From Urbifossiella sp043733485 (GTDB lineage Bacteria > Planctomycetota > Planctomycetia > Gemmatales > Gemmataceae), in contig JAYTGN010000070.1 of assembly GCA_043733485.1 (NCBI GenBank), forward strand, positions 1 to 17,461: a stretch of DNA of 17,461 bases. The letters run 5' to 3'. The notes beneath the pieces were generated by a model. That model had not been told where the DNA came from. It worked only from the letters and a program-made list of their open reading frames with translations, and ran no database searches. The translations under genes were made by a program, and so were the position numbers. Shown one piece after another: positions 1 through 5,670 of this stretch (within the stretch, counting starts at the first letter, position 1; each line of letters opens with the position of its first letter).

Positions 1-981
1 CTTGGCCATGTTGAACGCGCAGCAGAAGAGGTTGCCCGCGAACTCGTCGCCGAAGACCGCCGATTCGTACCGGTGCAGGCCGCACGGCGCGGCGGCCCCC
101 AGGTGGGTCATCACCGGCAGGAACGCGGGCGAGGTCCAGACCTGCTCGCGGACGGGGTCGTGGTCCTTGCCGAAGACGCCGCCGTACACGGCATGCAGGA
201 TGCCGTCGCGCTTGCCGTCGGCGGGGTGCTGCAAGAACGTCGTCGAGAAGAGGCGGTCGCCGGTGGCCGTGAAGACCACATCGACGGGGTTGTCCATGCC
301 GCCGGTCATGACGGGTTCCAGGCCGGTGCCGTCCGGGCGGGCGCGGAAGATGTGCGAGGCCTTTGTGACGAACGGCTTCCCGTTCACGGTATACTTCTGC
401 TCGGCGAACGCCCCTTTGCACCAGTAAATCCAGCCGTCCGGGCCGAGGTAGGGGCCGTGGAGATCGTTGGCGCAGCCGGTGAGCGTCTTGCCGTCGAACC
501 AGATTTCTTCCTTGTCGGCTTTGCCGTCGTCGTCGGTGTCGGTGAACTTCCAGATGTGCGGCGGGGCGGCGACGTACAGCGAGCCGTTGAGCCACATCGC
601 CCCTTCGGGGAACATCACGTTCGCCACATAAACAGTGGACTTGTCGTAGATGCCGTCGCCCTTGGTCGATTCGAGGCGCATGATGCGGTGCGGCTTCTTC
701 ACCACCTGTTCCGTCACCTTTTCATTGGAGCCGGACGAATCGCAGACGTAGAGCCGCCCCTTCTCGTCCAGTGCTGCGACGATGGGCCGATCCGCGAGCG
801 GCGGCCCTGCCGCGAGTTCGATGGTGAAGTCGACGGGAAGGGTGAACGTGTGGCCGTTGAGCTTGATCTGGTGGTAGCCTTTGGCGACTTCGGGTGCTGG
901 CGAGCCGGGGGCGTCAGCCGCCGGAGTGGGGGACATCGGCGCGAAGCAAAGCAACGGCAGCAAGACGAGGCAACGATACAT
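1..981 (-). CDS. PVC-type membrane-bound dehydrogenase (TIGR02604-like), N-terminal part, truncated by window edge
   Basis: The minus frame is open from an ATG at 981 to the window edge, giving the first 327 residues; the 3' end lies outside. Residues 1-22 look like a signal peptide (MYRCLVLLPLLCFAPM, then an Ala-rich cleavage region), so the product is probably exported. The remainder resembles the beta-propeller domain of Pirellula/Verrucomicrobium membrane-bound dehydrogenases, related to PQQ-dependent sugar dehydrogenases. Diagnostic stretches are LYVCDSSGSN, FPEGAMWLNGSLYVA, DLHGPYLGPDGWIYWCKGAF and HLGAAAPCGLHRYES. Full-length relatives usually end in a CxxCH heme site, which cannot be checked here. 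The substrate is unknown. A strong GGGAGG Shine-Dalgarno (988-993) sits 6 nt before the ATG. It lies 38 bp downstream of the hflK-like gene on the same strand, so it may be last or next in that operon. Confidence 0.85.
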   Translation of the reverse strand, partial: MYRCLVLLPLLCFAPMSPTPAADAPGSPAPEVAKGYHQIKLNGHTFTLPVDFTIELAAGPPLADRPIVAALDEKGRLYVCDSSGSNEKVTEQVVKKPHRIMRLESTKGDGIYDKSTVYVANVMFPEGAMWLNGSLYVAAPPHIWKFTDTDDDGKADKEEIWFDGKTLTGCANDLHGPYLGPDGWIYWCKGAFAEQKYTVNGKPFVTKASHIFRARPDGTGLEPVMTGGMDNPVDVVFTATGDRLFSTTFLQHPADGKRDGILHAVYGGVFGKDHDPVREQVWTSPAFLPVMTHLGAAAPCGLHRYESAVFGDEFAGNLFCCAFNMAK

Positions 982-987
982 TGGTAA

Positions 988-993
988 CCTCCC
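988..993 (-). promoter_or_regulatory. Ribosome binding site of the truncated dehydrogenase gene
   Basis: On the minus strand this reads GGGAGG, six nucleotides before the ATG at 981-979. It is one of the strongest Shine-Dalgarno sequences in the window. The two genes upstream of it in the same run have no obvious one, so this gene may be translated at a different level from its neighbours. Confidence 0.7.
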
Positions 994-1019
994 AGGGACG
1001 CCCAACGTCATACACGGAC

Positions 1020-1958
1020 TTAACGCTTCTTCGGCGTCACGAATTGCGAAACATCCAGGCCATCCTTGCCGAGGTGAGCATCGAGCGGTTCGACGCGGCC
1101 GCCGCGGGACTTCATGCCGGCCAGGGTCTTGTGCATCTCGTTCCACCAGATCGCCGCCAAGGCATCCGGGTTCGTCTTCTTCAATTCGCGGAAGGCGGCG
1201 AGTTGCGCGAGAAAGTCCGAAGCGTCTGCTCGTGCCTGTTGGAGCTCGCCCTGCTTGAAGACCAGCGATTCCTGTTCCCACTTGTAGCGTAAGGAATCGG
1301 CTTGCCGCAAACGCTGGTCGGCTTCCTGACGCGCCTGATATTCCTTGGTGCGAATGCCGGTCTGGGCCTGGCTTACCTTCTCGAATGCGGCGCGTACTTC
1401 GTCCGGCGGCGCGAGCACGGCACTCGCACGCTGAACGCACACGCCGAGTTTCAAGCCATCGATTCGAGGTTGAAGTCGTTCCATGATCCAGGCCGGAACC
1501 GCGGCGTTGCCGGTGAGCAGAACTTCGTCCACGGTGCGACCGCCGGCCCATTCCGCCGCCGCCGCCTCGGCTTCCCGCGCGAGCATGACATCGACTTGAT
1601 CCTGGTGCATCACGAAGTCGTCGAGGTCGGCATCAGTCTCACCGATGGCGTAGTCGAGGACGAGTTGGATGTTCACGAGGTTCTGATCGCCGGTGAGAAC
1701 TTGGCCGACGGGTGTGCCAGGTGCGTCGAACGCGGTTTCGGGAACGAAGCCGGCTTTAATCTGGCGAACGGTGCGAACCGGCACGCGATCGACGCGGTCG
1801 ATGCCCCACGGCAAGCCAACCCAAAGGCCCGGCCCCGGCCGCGCGACGACCCGACCGAAGCGGCGTACGACCGCGCGTTCCTCGGGCCGCACCTCGGCAA
1901 GCCCCGTGAGGAGATACGCCACGAAGGCAAGAATCAAAATATAGCGGAGGCGGAGCAT
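1020..1958 (-). CDS. hflK: HflK-like SPFH-domain membrane protein
   Basis: 312 residues. Residues 6-22 form a single N-terminal membrane anchor (YILILAFVAYLLTGLAEV). An SPFH/prohibitin domain covers about 23-190, and a charged, probably coiled-coil segment about 195-245. HflK-type signatures are GPGLWVGLPWGIDRVDRV, TGDQNLVN (from residue 89, compare TGDENIVD), RTVDEVLLTG and PPDEVRAAFEKV. In E. coli, HflK and HflC form a large membrane cage that regulates the FtsH protease. This protein is shorter than E. coli HflK (about 419 residues) and lacks the glycine-rich N-terminal tail. It lies downstream of the hflC-like gene, the reverse of the usual hflK-hflC order. No Shine-Dalgarno is visible; a large inverted repeat lies just upstream of the start. 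The HflK versus HflC assignment of the pair rests on motifs and is fairly but not fully secure. Confidence 0.8.
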   Translation of the reverse strand: MLRLRYILILAFVAYLLTGLAEVRPEERAVVRRFGRVVARPGPGLWVGLPWGIDRVDRVPVRTVRQIKAGFVPETAFDAPGTPVGQVLTGDQNLVNIQLVLDYAIGETDADLDDFVMHQDQVDVMLAREAEAAAAEWAGGRTVDEVLLTGNAAVPAWIMERLQPRIDGLKLGVCVQRASAVLAPPDEVRAAFEKVSQAQTGIRTKEYQARQEADQRLRQADSLRYKWEQESLVFKQGELQQARADASDFLAQLAAFRELKKTNPDALAAIWWNEMHKTLAGMKSRGGRVEPLDAHLGKDGLDVSQFVTPKKR

Positions 1959-1971
1959 GTTTGATGTTACC

Positions 1972-2028
1972 GTTTAGCCGCGACGCGCAGTCCGCGGAGC
2001 GGAGCGCGGGAGCGCGTCGGGGCTAAAC
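1972..2028. repeat. 57-bp inverted repeat in the hflC-hflK gap
   Basis: Arms 1972-1988 (GTTTAGCCGCGACGCGC) and 2012-2028 (GCGCGTCGGGGCTAAAC) pair at 16 of 17 positions. The 23-nt centre contains a further CCGCG/CGCGG 5-bp stem with an 8-nt loop. In the operon transcript this would be a long, very stable hairpin beginning directly after the hflC stop codon and ending 13 nt before the hflK ATG. It could stabilise the upstream mRNA, partly terminate transcription, or be a dispersed REP/MITE-like element. There is no U-run after the stem, so a classical intrinsic terminator is unlikely. Only one copy is in the window, so its repeat status genome-wide is inference. Confidence 0.8.
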
Positions 2029-3060
2029 TCAATTCGGTTTCATCGGCATGGGCGGCCCGCGGAGCAACTCAAACAAGGGGTGTTTCGTCGAAAGAAGTAG
2101 CACGTCGCGGGTCTCGGCGACCATCGCCTGGAAGGCCTGGAGCTTTTCCAGGAAGAGGCCGAACTCGCGGTCCTGGGCGTAAGCCGCGCCGCGGATGCGG
2201 GCGGCTTCGGCTTTCGCTTCACCTTCGACCACGGTCTTGCGAGCGGCTGCGTCGTCTTCCACTTTTCGGGCCACTGCCGAGGCATCGGTCGTGATGGCGG
2301 CCGCGCGCTTGCGGCCATCGCTGTCGTAGTCCGCGACCTTCCGGGCTCGTTCGCTGCGGATGCGTTCCGCGATGCTGGCGCGTACGGCTTCGGGGTAGCT
2401 GAACCGCCGAACGCGCACGTCGAGAATCTGGATGCCGTACTTGGCGAGGGCTTGCTGCTTGAGTTCGTCGCCGCCGAGATCTTCGCCGAGGATGCGCTTG
2501 CGGACGCGTTCGGAACGGTCGTCGATGGCCTTGAGGTCCGCGAGGCGGAAGCGACCATCCGCCGCACTTGCGGCAGAAGCACCGACGATGCCGGCGAGGC
2601 CGGCCTCGACATCGGCGACGCCGATGAGATCGTCCAACGGCATCGTGCTGATGATCGCCGCGAGGCGACCGTTGATGAGCGGCGCGAGAATCTTCTTGGC
2701 TTGTTCCGGCGTGCGAACCACCTTCACGAATCGATCCGCGGCCGCGGCGTCGGGAATCTTCCAGGTCGCGAACGCATCCACGGAAAGCGTCTTGTCCACG
2801 GTACGGTTGATGGGATCGCGGGTGAGCGACTCCACGGCAGGCAGGTCGAACGATTGCACGCGACGATCGATCCGCGACACGGATTCAAAGGGCCACGGTG
2901 CCTTCAGCTTCAACCCGGCGTCGGTCTCGCCGTTGTGAATCGCGACCGGTTCTCCAAAGCGTGTGACGTAGACGAACTCCGAGTAGTCGACCGCGTACAA
3001 AGCCGTGCGGCCCCACAAAAGTAGGACGATGGCAAGGGCGATGAAGAGGAGTCGCTTCAT
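2029..3060 (-). CDS. hflC: HflC-like SPFH-domain protease modulator
   Basis: 343 residues, close to E. coli HflC (334). The ATG at 3060 was chosen over in-frame codons further upstream because it places the membrane segment at the N-terminus (MKRLLFIALAIVLLLWG), as in the family; longer forms would run into the upstream gene. The SPFH domain spans about residues 20-225. HflC-type features are FVYVTRFGEPV near the start, RRVQSFDLP, SIAERIRSERARKVADYDSD (the typical ER-ERxR-A-Y segment), an Ala/Lys/Glu-rich helical segment, then REFGLFLEKLQAFQAM and a C-terminal LLLSTKHPLFELL matching the HflC C-terminal strand. The protein presumably forms a membrane complex with the HflK-like partner encoded next. 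It starts 25 bp after the BatD-like gene, and no clear Shine-Dalgarno is visible. Compared with short HflCs there is an Ala-rich insertion around residues 130-190. Confidence 0.83.
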   Translation of the reverse strand: MKRLLFIALAIVLLLWGRTALYAVDYSEFVYVTRFGEPVAIHNGETDAGLKLKAPWPFESVSRIDRRVQSFDLPAVESLTRDPINRTVDKTLSVDAFATWKIPDAAAADRFVKVVRTPEQAKKILAPLINGRLAAIISTMPLDDLIGVADVEAGLAGIVGASAASAADGRFRLADLKAIDDRSERVRKRILGEDLGGDELKQQALAKYGIQILDVRVRRFSYPEAVRASIAERIRSERARKVADYDSDGRKRAAAITTDASAVARKVEDDAAARKTVVEGEAKAEAARIRGAAYAQDREFGLFLEKLQAFQAMVAETRDVLLLSTKHPLFELLRGPPMPMKPN

Positions 3061-3085
3061 GAAAGTGAATGTAGCGAGTGGGGAA

Positions 3086-3970
3086 TCAAAGCCCACCCGC
3101 AACCAGCCACGCGCGGGAGCGACCGATGAGGGCGAGCATCTCGTCGAGGTGCGGGGCTTCGTTCGCGAACTTGGCGCGATCGCAGCGTTCGAGCACTTCG
3201 CGGAGCGCCCCAATTCGTACGGCGGGCCACTTGGCTCGCACGCACTCGCCGAGCAGTTCCGGCGTCGTGTGCTTGGAAGCCGAGAGCCCGTGACGTCGTT
3301 CGATGTACTCACGAAGAATCGCGGCTAGACGGTCTGCTGCCTGAAGGCCCGCGATGCGTTCCAGCGCGTGATCGCGTTCCAGTTTATCGAGTTCCTTCGC
3401 GGCCCAAACGTCCGGCGGCACCGGCTCCGGCTTCCTCCGCGACTTGCGAATCAATGCGAAGATCAACACCGAAGCAAAGATCGCCCCGAGTACCGCCAGG
3501 AACCACCACGCCGTCGATTCGGAATGAACCGTCGGGAGTTTGGGCAGTTCCTCGATGCTCGTCACGGGACGAGCGTCTTCGGATTTCGCTTCCGCAATCG
3601 CGGTTTGAACGCGGACTTCCTTCGAAGGGAAGGTGACGTCTTGCGGGTTGAGTGCCGCACCCATCGCGACCTTGATCGGGGCGAACGCGATGGTCACCTT
3701 CTCGCCGGGTACGAACGGGCTGAGCCGGAAGGTCTGTTCCCAGCGCTCGCGTCCGCCTTCAATCGCCAGGAGCTTGGCGTCGCCGAGCGGTTTGATGTGC
3801 CAGACCGTGGCGGACTCGCGCGTGAGTAGCTTCTCGACGTCCTTGGGCAGTTCGACGCGAAGAGGTGCCGAGCCTTCAATTGCAAGCGTGAGTTGGGTCG
3901 AACCCGAGAGCGCGATCTTGTCCGATGTCAGCGAGACGGTGTGGAAGAGTTCGCCGGGTTGGTCCTTCAT
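3086..3970 (-). CDS. Single-pass membrane protein resembling BatD/DUF4381 proteins
   Basis: 294 residues. The ATG at 3970 overlaps the stop of the DUF58 gene by 4 bp (ATGA), implying translational coupling. Residues 1-150 are beta-rich, with ITIAFAP-like strands (SPFVPGEKVTIAFAPIKV), resembling the Ig-like domain of BatD oxygen-tolerance proteins. A single membrane helix lies at about 154-174 (AWWFLAVLGAIFASVLIFAL), followed by a basic IRKSRRK. Residues 195-294 are helical and contain ILREYIERRHGLSASKHTTP, a pattern typical of the cytoplasmic domain of DUF4381/BatD-type proteins that accompany DUF58 and MoxR. No N-terminal signal peptide is visible, although the positive charges after the helix predict that the N-domain is outside. 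The function is not established; a partner of the DUF58 protein is the likely role. The family name is from pattern recognition only. Confidence 0.7.
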   Translation of the reverse strand: MKDQPGELFHTVSLTSDKIALSGSTQLTLAIEGSAPLRVELPKDVEKLLTRESATVWHIKPLGDAKLLAIEGGRERWEQTFRLSPFVPGEKVTIAFAPIKVAMGAALNPQDVTFPSKEVRVQTAIAEAKSEDARPVTSIEELPKLPTVHSESTAWWFLAVLGAIFASVLIFALIRKSRRKPEPVPPDVWAAKELDKLERDHALERIAGLQAADRLAAILREYIERRHGLSASKHTTPELLGECVRAKWPAVRIGALREVLERCDRAKFANEAPHLDEMLALIGRSRAWLVAGGL

Positions 3971-4857
3971 CCGTGGCCTCCGCGACGACGGCGGTCGCGC
4001 TTGCGGAAGAAGCTGAGCAGCGCGTCGAAGTGGTTCCCTTCGGTGCCGACCTCGATCAAATCGGCCTGTGCACCGCGCGAGAGTTTGGTGAACGCCGCCA
4101 TCCGTTCTCCACTCCGCTTCGCGAACCCTTTCCGGAACGCCCGGCTCGAAGTATCGATCGTGTGCTGCTGGCCGGTCTCGGCATCTTCGAGGCGCACCAA
4201 ACCGACTGCGGGCCACGCCTCTTCGCGTGGGTCCGTGGTGCGAACCGCGATGAGGTCGTGCTTGCGAGCCGCCCGACGAAACGCGTTCTCGAACCCGCCG
4301 GTCAGGAAGTCACTCAGTAAGAACACAATCGCCCGACGGCGTTGGACCTTGTTCAAGTAATCGAGTGCCACCGTCAGGTCCGTGCCCGGCCGCTCCGGCT
4401 CGAATGCGAGGATGTCGCGGAGTAATCGCAGGACGTGGCGAGGTCCCTTGTTCGGCGGCACGAATCGCTCCACGCGATCGGTGAAGCCGATGAGCCCAAC
4501 GCGGTCGTTGTTGCTCACGGCACACAAGGCGAGCAGCGCGGCGAGTTCCGCCGCGGCGGAACGCTTCGTGTGTTGCCTCGTACCGAATCGCTGGCTCGCG
4601 GACACGTCCATCACCAGGAGTATCGTCAGTTCGCGTTCTTCCACAAAGCGCTTGATGTAGGCCTGACCCATGCGCGCGGTCACGTTCCAATCGATGGATC
4701 GGACGTCGTCGCCGGGTTGGTACTCGCGGACCTCTTCAAACGAAAGCCCGGCCCCTTTGAAAGCCGAGTGGTACTCGCCGCCGAGCACCGTTTGCACGAC
4801 GCGCCGCGCCCGCAGATGCAACCGGCGAACCTGGCGCAGGACATCCGCAGGAAGCAT
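3967..4857 (-). CDS. DUF58 domain-containing protein (vWA-like)
   Basis: 296 residues; the ATG at 4857 begins MLPADVLRQVRRL, a standard DUF58 N-terminus. The hallmark block YQPGDDVRSIDWNVTAR lies at residues 46-62. A vWA domain follows with the metal-binding DxSxS motif as DVSAS (84-88) and later AIVFLLSDFLTGGFE. No membrane segment is seen, so it is probably cytoplasmic or membrane-associated. DUF58 proteins usually occur with a MoxR AAA+ ATPase and Bat-type membrane proteins; their biochemical role is poorly defined, and chaperone-like assembly or envelope stress has been suggested. Here it is the first gene of the minus-strand run, coupled to the BatD-like gene, with no MoxR gene in the window. 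Upstream lies a short divergent region with a candidate TATAAT box. A GTG start at 5091 was rejected because it would run through the Uma2 gene. Confidence 0.9.
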   Translation of the reverse strand: MLPADVLRQVRRLHLRARRVVQTVLGGEYHSAFKGAGLSFEEVREYQPGDDVRSIDWNVTARMGQAYIKRFVEERELTILLVMDVSASQRFGTRQHTKRSAAAELAALLALCAVSNNDRVGLIGFTDRVERFVPPNKGPRHVLRLLRDILAFEPERPGTDLTVALDYLNKVQRRRAIVFLLSDFLTGGFENAFRRAARKHDLIAVRTTDPREEAWPAVGLVRLEDAETGQQHTIDTSSRAFRKGFAKRSGERMAAFTKLSRGAQADLIEVGTEGNHFDALLSFFRKRDRRRRGGHG

Positions 4858-4874
4858 GGGGGCTCGCGTTGGCG

Positions 4875-4902
4875 TTGGAAGCGTTGAGCAGTGCGATATG
4901 AT
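4875..4902 (+). promoter_or_regulatory. Candidate sigma70-like promoter for the Uma2 gene
   Basis: TTGGAA (4875-4880) and TATGAT (4897-4902) are separated by 16 bp; they match 4/6 and 5/6 of the consensus. The predicted transcript would start near 4909, 27 nt before the ATG at 4936. This position argues against the in-frame GTG at 4891, which would lie inside the promoter. It may also drive the following trhO-rluA fusion gene. Planctomycete promoters are poorly characterised, so confidence is moderate. Confidence 0.42.
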
Positions 4903-4906
4903 TATA
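4901..4906 (-). promoter_or_regulatory. Candidate -10 box for the DUF58-hflCK operon
   Basis: The minus strand reads TATAAT, a perfect consensus -10 hexamer and unusual in this GC-rich DNA, about 44 bp upstream of the DUF58 ATG at 4857. No convincing -35 box was found at 16-18 bp, so the assignment is tentative. It overlaps the plus-strand -10 candidate at 4897-4902. Confidence 0.4.
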
Positions 4907-4935
4907 GCCGCCAGGACATCCGCCCGGGGAACGAG

Positions 4936-5628
4936 ATGCACACGATTCACGCTCATCTTCCGAAGCCGAAGAAAGTTCAACACGAGACGATGGGCGACTT
5001 GCTCCTTTCGCTCGGCGGCATTTCCGCCGAACGCATCCGCATGAATCCCACTCCCGGCACGGCCACCAAACGAGACCTGATTCGCTTTCACGATCGGGGA
5101 CGCCGGCTATACGAACTCGTCGAAGGCACGCTAGTGGAGAAGCCCATGGGACATGTGGAATCGTATGTGGCCCTGGAACTGGCCTTCGCGCTGCGAACTT
5201 TCTTGGTCACGTACGATCTCGGCTACTGCACCGGTTCGGACGACCTCATCGAGGTGATGCCGCGGCTGGTTCGCGGGCCGGATGTGAGCTTCACGTCGTG
5301 GTTGAAGCGGCCGGACATGACGGTCGATTCCGATGCCATTAGTAAGGTGATTCCCGATCTCGTGGTCGAAGTTCTGAGCAAGAAGAACACGCGGGGGGAG
5401 ATCGCCCGCAAACTCGGAGAATACTTCCTCGGCGGAGTGCGGCTGGTGTGGGTCATCGATCCGCGCAAGCGAACCGCGGCCGCGTACACCGACCCCGACT
5501 TGAAGACCTTCGTTTCGGAAACCGGATCGCTCGATGGCGGCGACGTGCTGCCCGGTTTCCGCGTTCCACTCGCGAAACTGTTCGAACGGTTGGAGAAGCC
5601 CAAACCCAAGAAACGGAAGCGAAGCTGA
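4936..5628 (+). CDS. Uma2 family endonuclease (PD-(D/E)XK fold)
   Basis: 230 residues from the ATG at 4936, preceded by a weak GGGGA. Uma2 (DUF820) proteins are small predicted PD-(D/E)XK nucleases that are highly expanded in planctomycetes and cyanobacteria; their cellular role is unknown. Matching blocks are YELVEGTLVEKPMGHVES (family: YELIDGELVEMSP), RGPDVSFTSW carrying the active-site Asp, PDLVVEVLSKKNTRGEIARK carrying the Glu and a following Lys, and GVRLVWVIDPRKRTAAAY near the end. All expected acidic positions appear intact. The C-terminus is strongly basic (KPKPKKRKRS), possibly for nucleic-acid contact. The residues before the nuclease domain (about 1-45) show no recognised domain. 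It is divergent from DUF58 and lies 42 bp before the fusion gene on the same strand. No partner antitoxin or mobile-element gene is seen. Confidence 0.88.
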   Translation: MHTIHAHLPKPKKVQHETMGDLLLSLGGISAERIRMNPTPGTATKRDLIRFHDRGRRLYELVEGTLVEKPMGHVESYVALELAFALRTFLVTYDLGYCTGSDDLIEVMPRLVRGPDVSFTSWLKRPDMTVDSDAISKVIPDLVVEVLSKKNTRGEIARKLGEYFLGGVRLVWVIDPRKRTAAAYTDPDLKTFVSETGSLDGGDVLPGFRVPLAKLFERLEKPKPKKRKRS

Positions 5629-5659
5629 TTTCATTCTGCGTTCCCACTTTGCGAGATTC

Positions 5660-5663
5660 GGAG
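5660..5663 (+). promoter_or_regulatory. Ribosome binding site fixing a GTG start
   Basis: GGAG seven nucleotides before GTG at 5671-5673. It supports the GTG as the start of the fusion gene, giving MPVVNISAYRF, which matches the N-terminus of TrhO proteins. Confidence 0.65.
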
Positions 5664-5670
5664 TTCGTCG

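Noticed and set aside
73..987. A 304-codon plus-strand frame
   Set aside because: It is antisense to the truncated dehydrogenase, whose minus-strand reading gives clear family motifs, a signal peptide and a strong ribosome binding site.
4891..4935. GTG at 4891 as the Uma2 start
   Set aside because: It would lie within the candidate promoter and adds 15 residues with no family similarity; the ATG at 4936 is more plausible.
4936..5628. Uma2 nuclease as part of a defence island or toxin-antitoxin pair
   Set aside because: No antitoxin, methyltransferase, helicase, integrase or other defence gene lies next to it; its neighbours are housekeeping genes.
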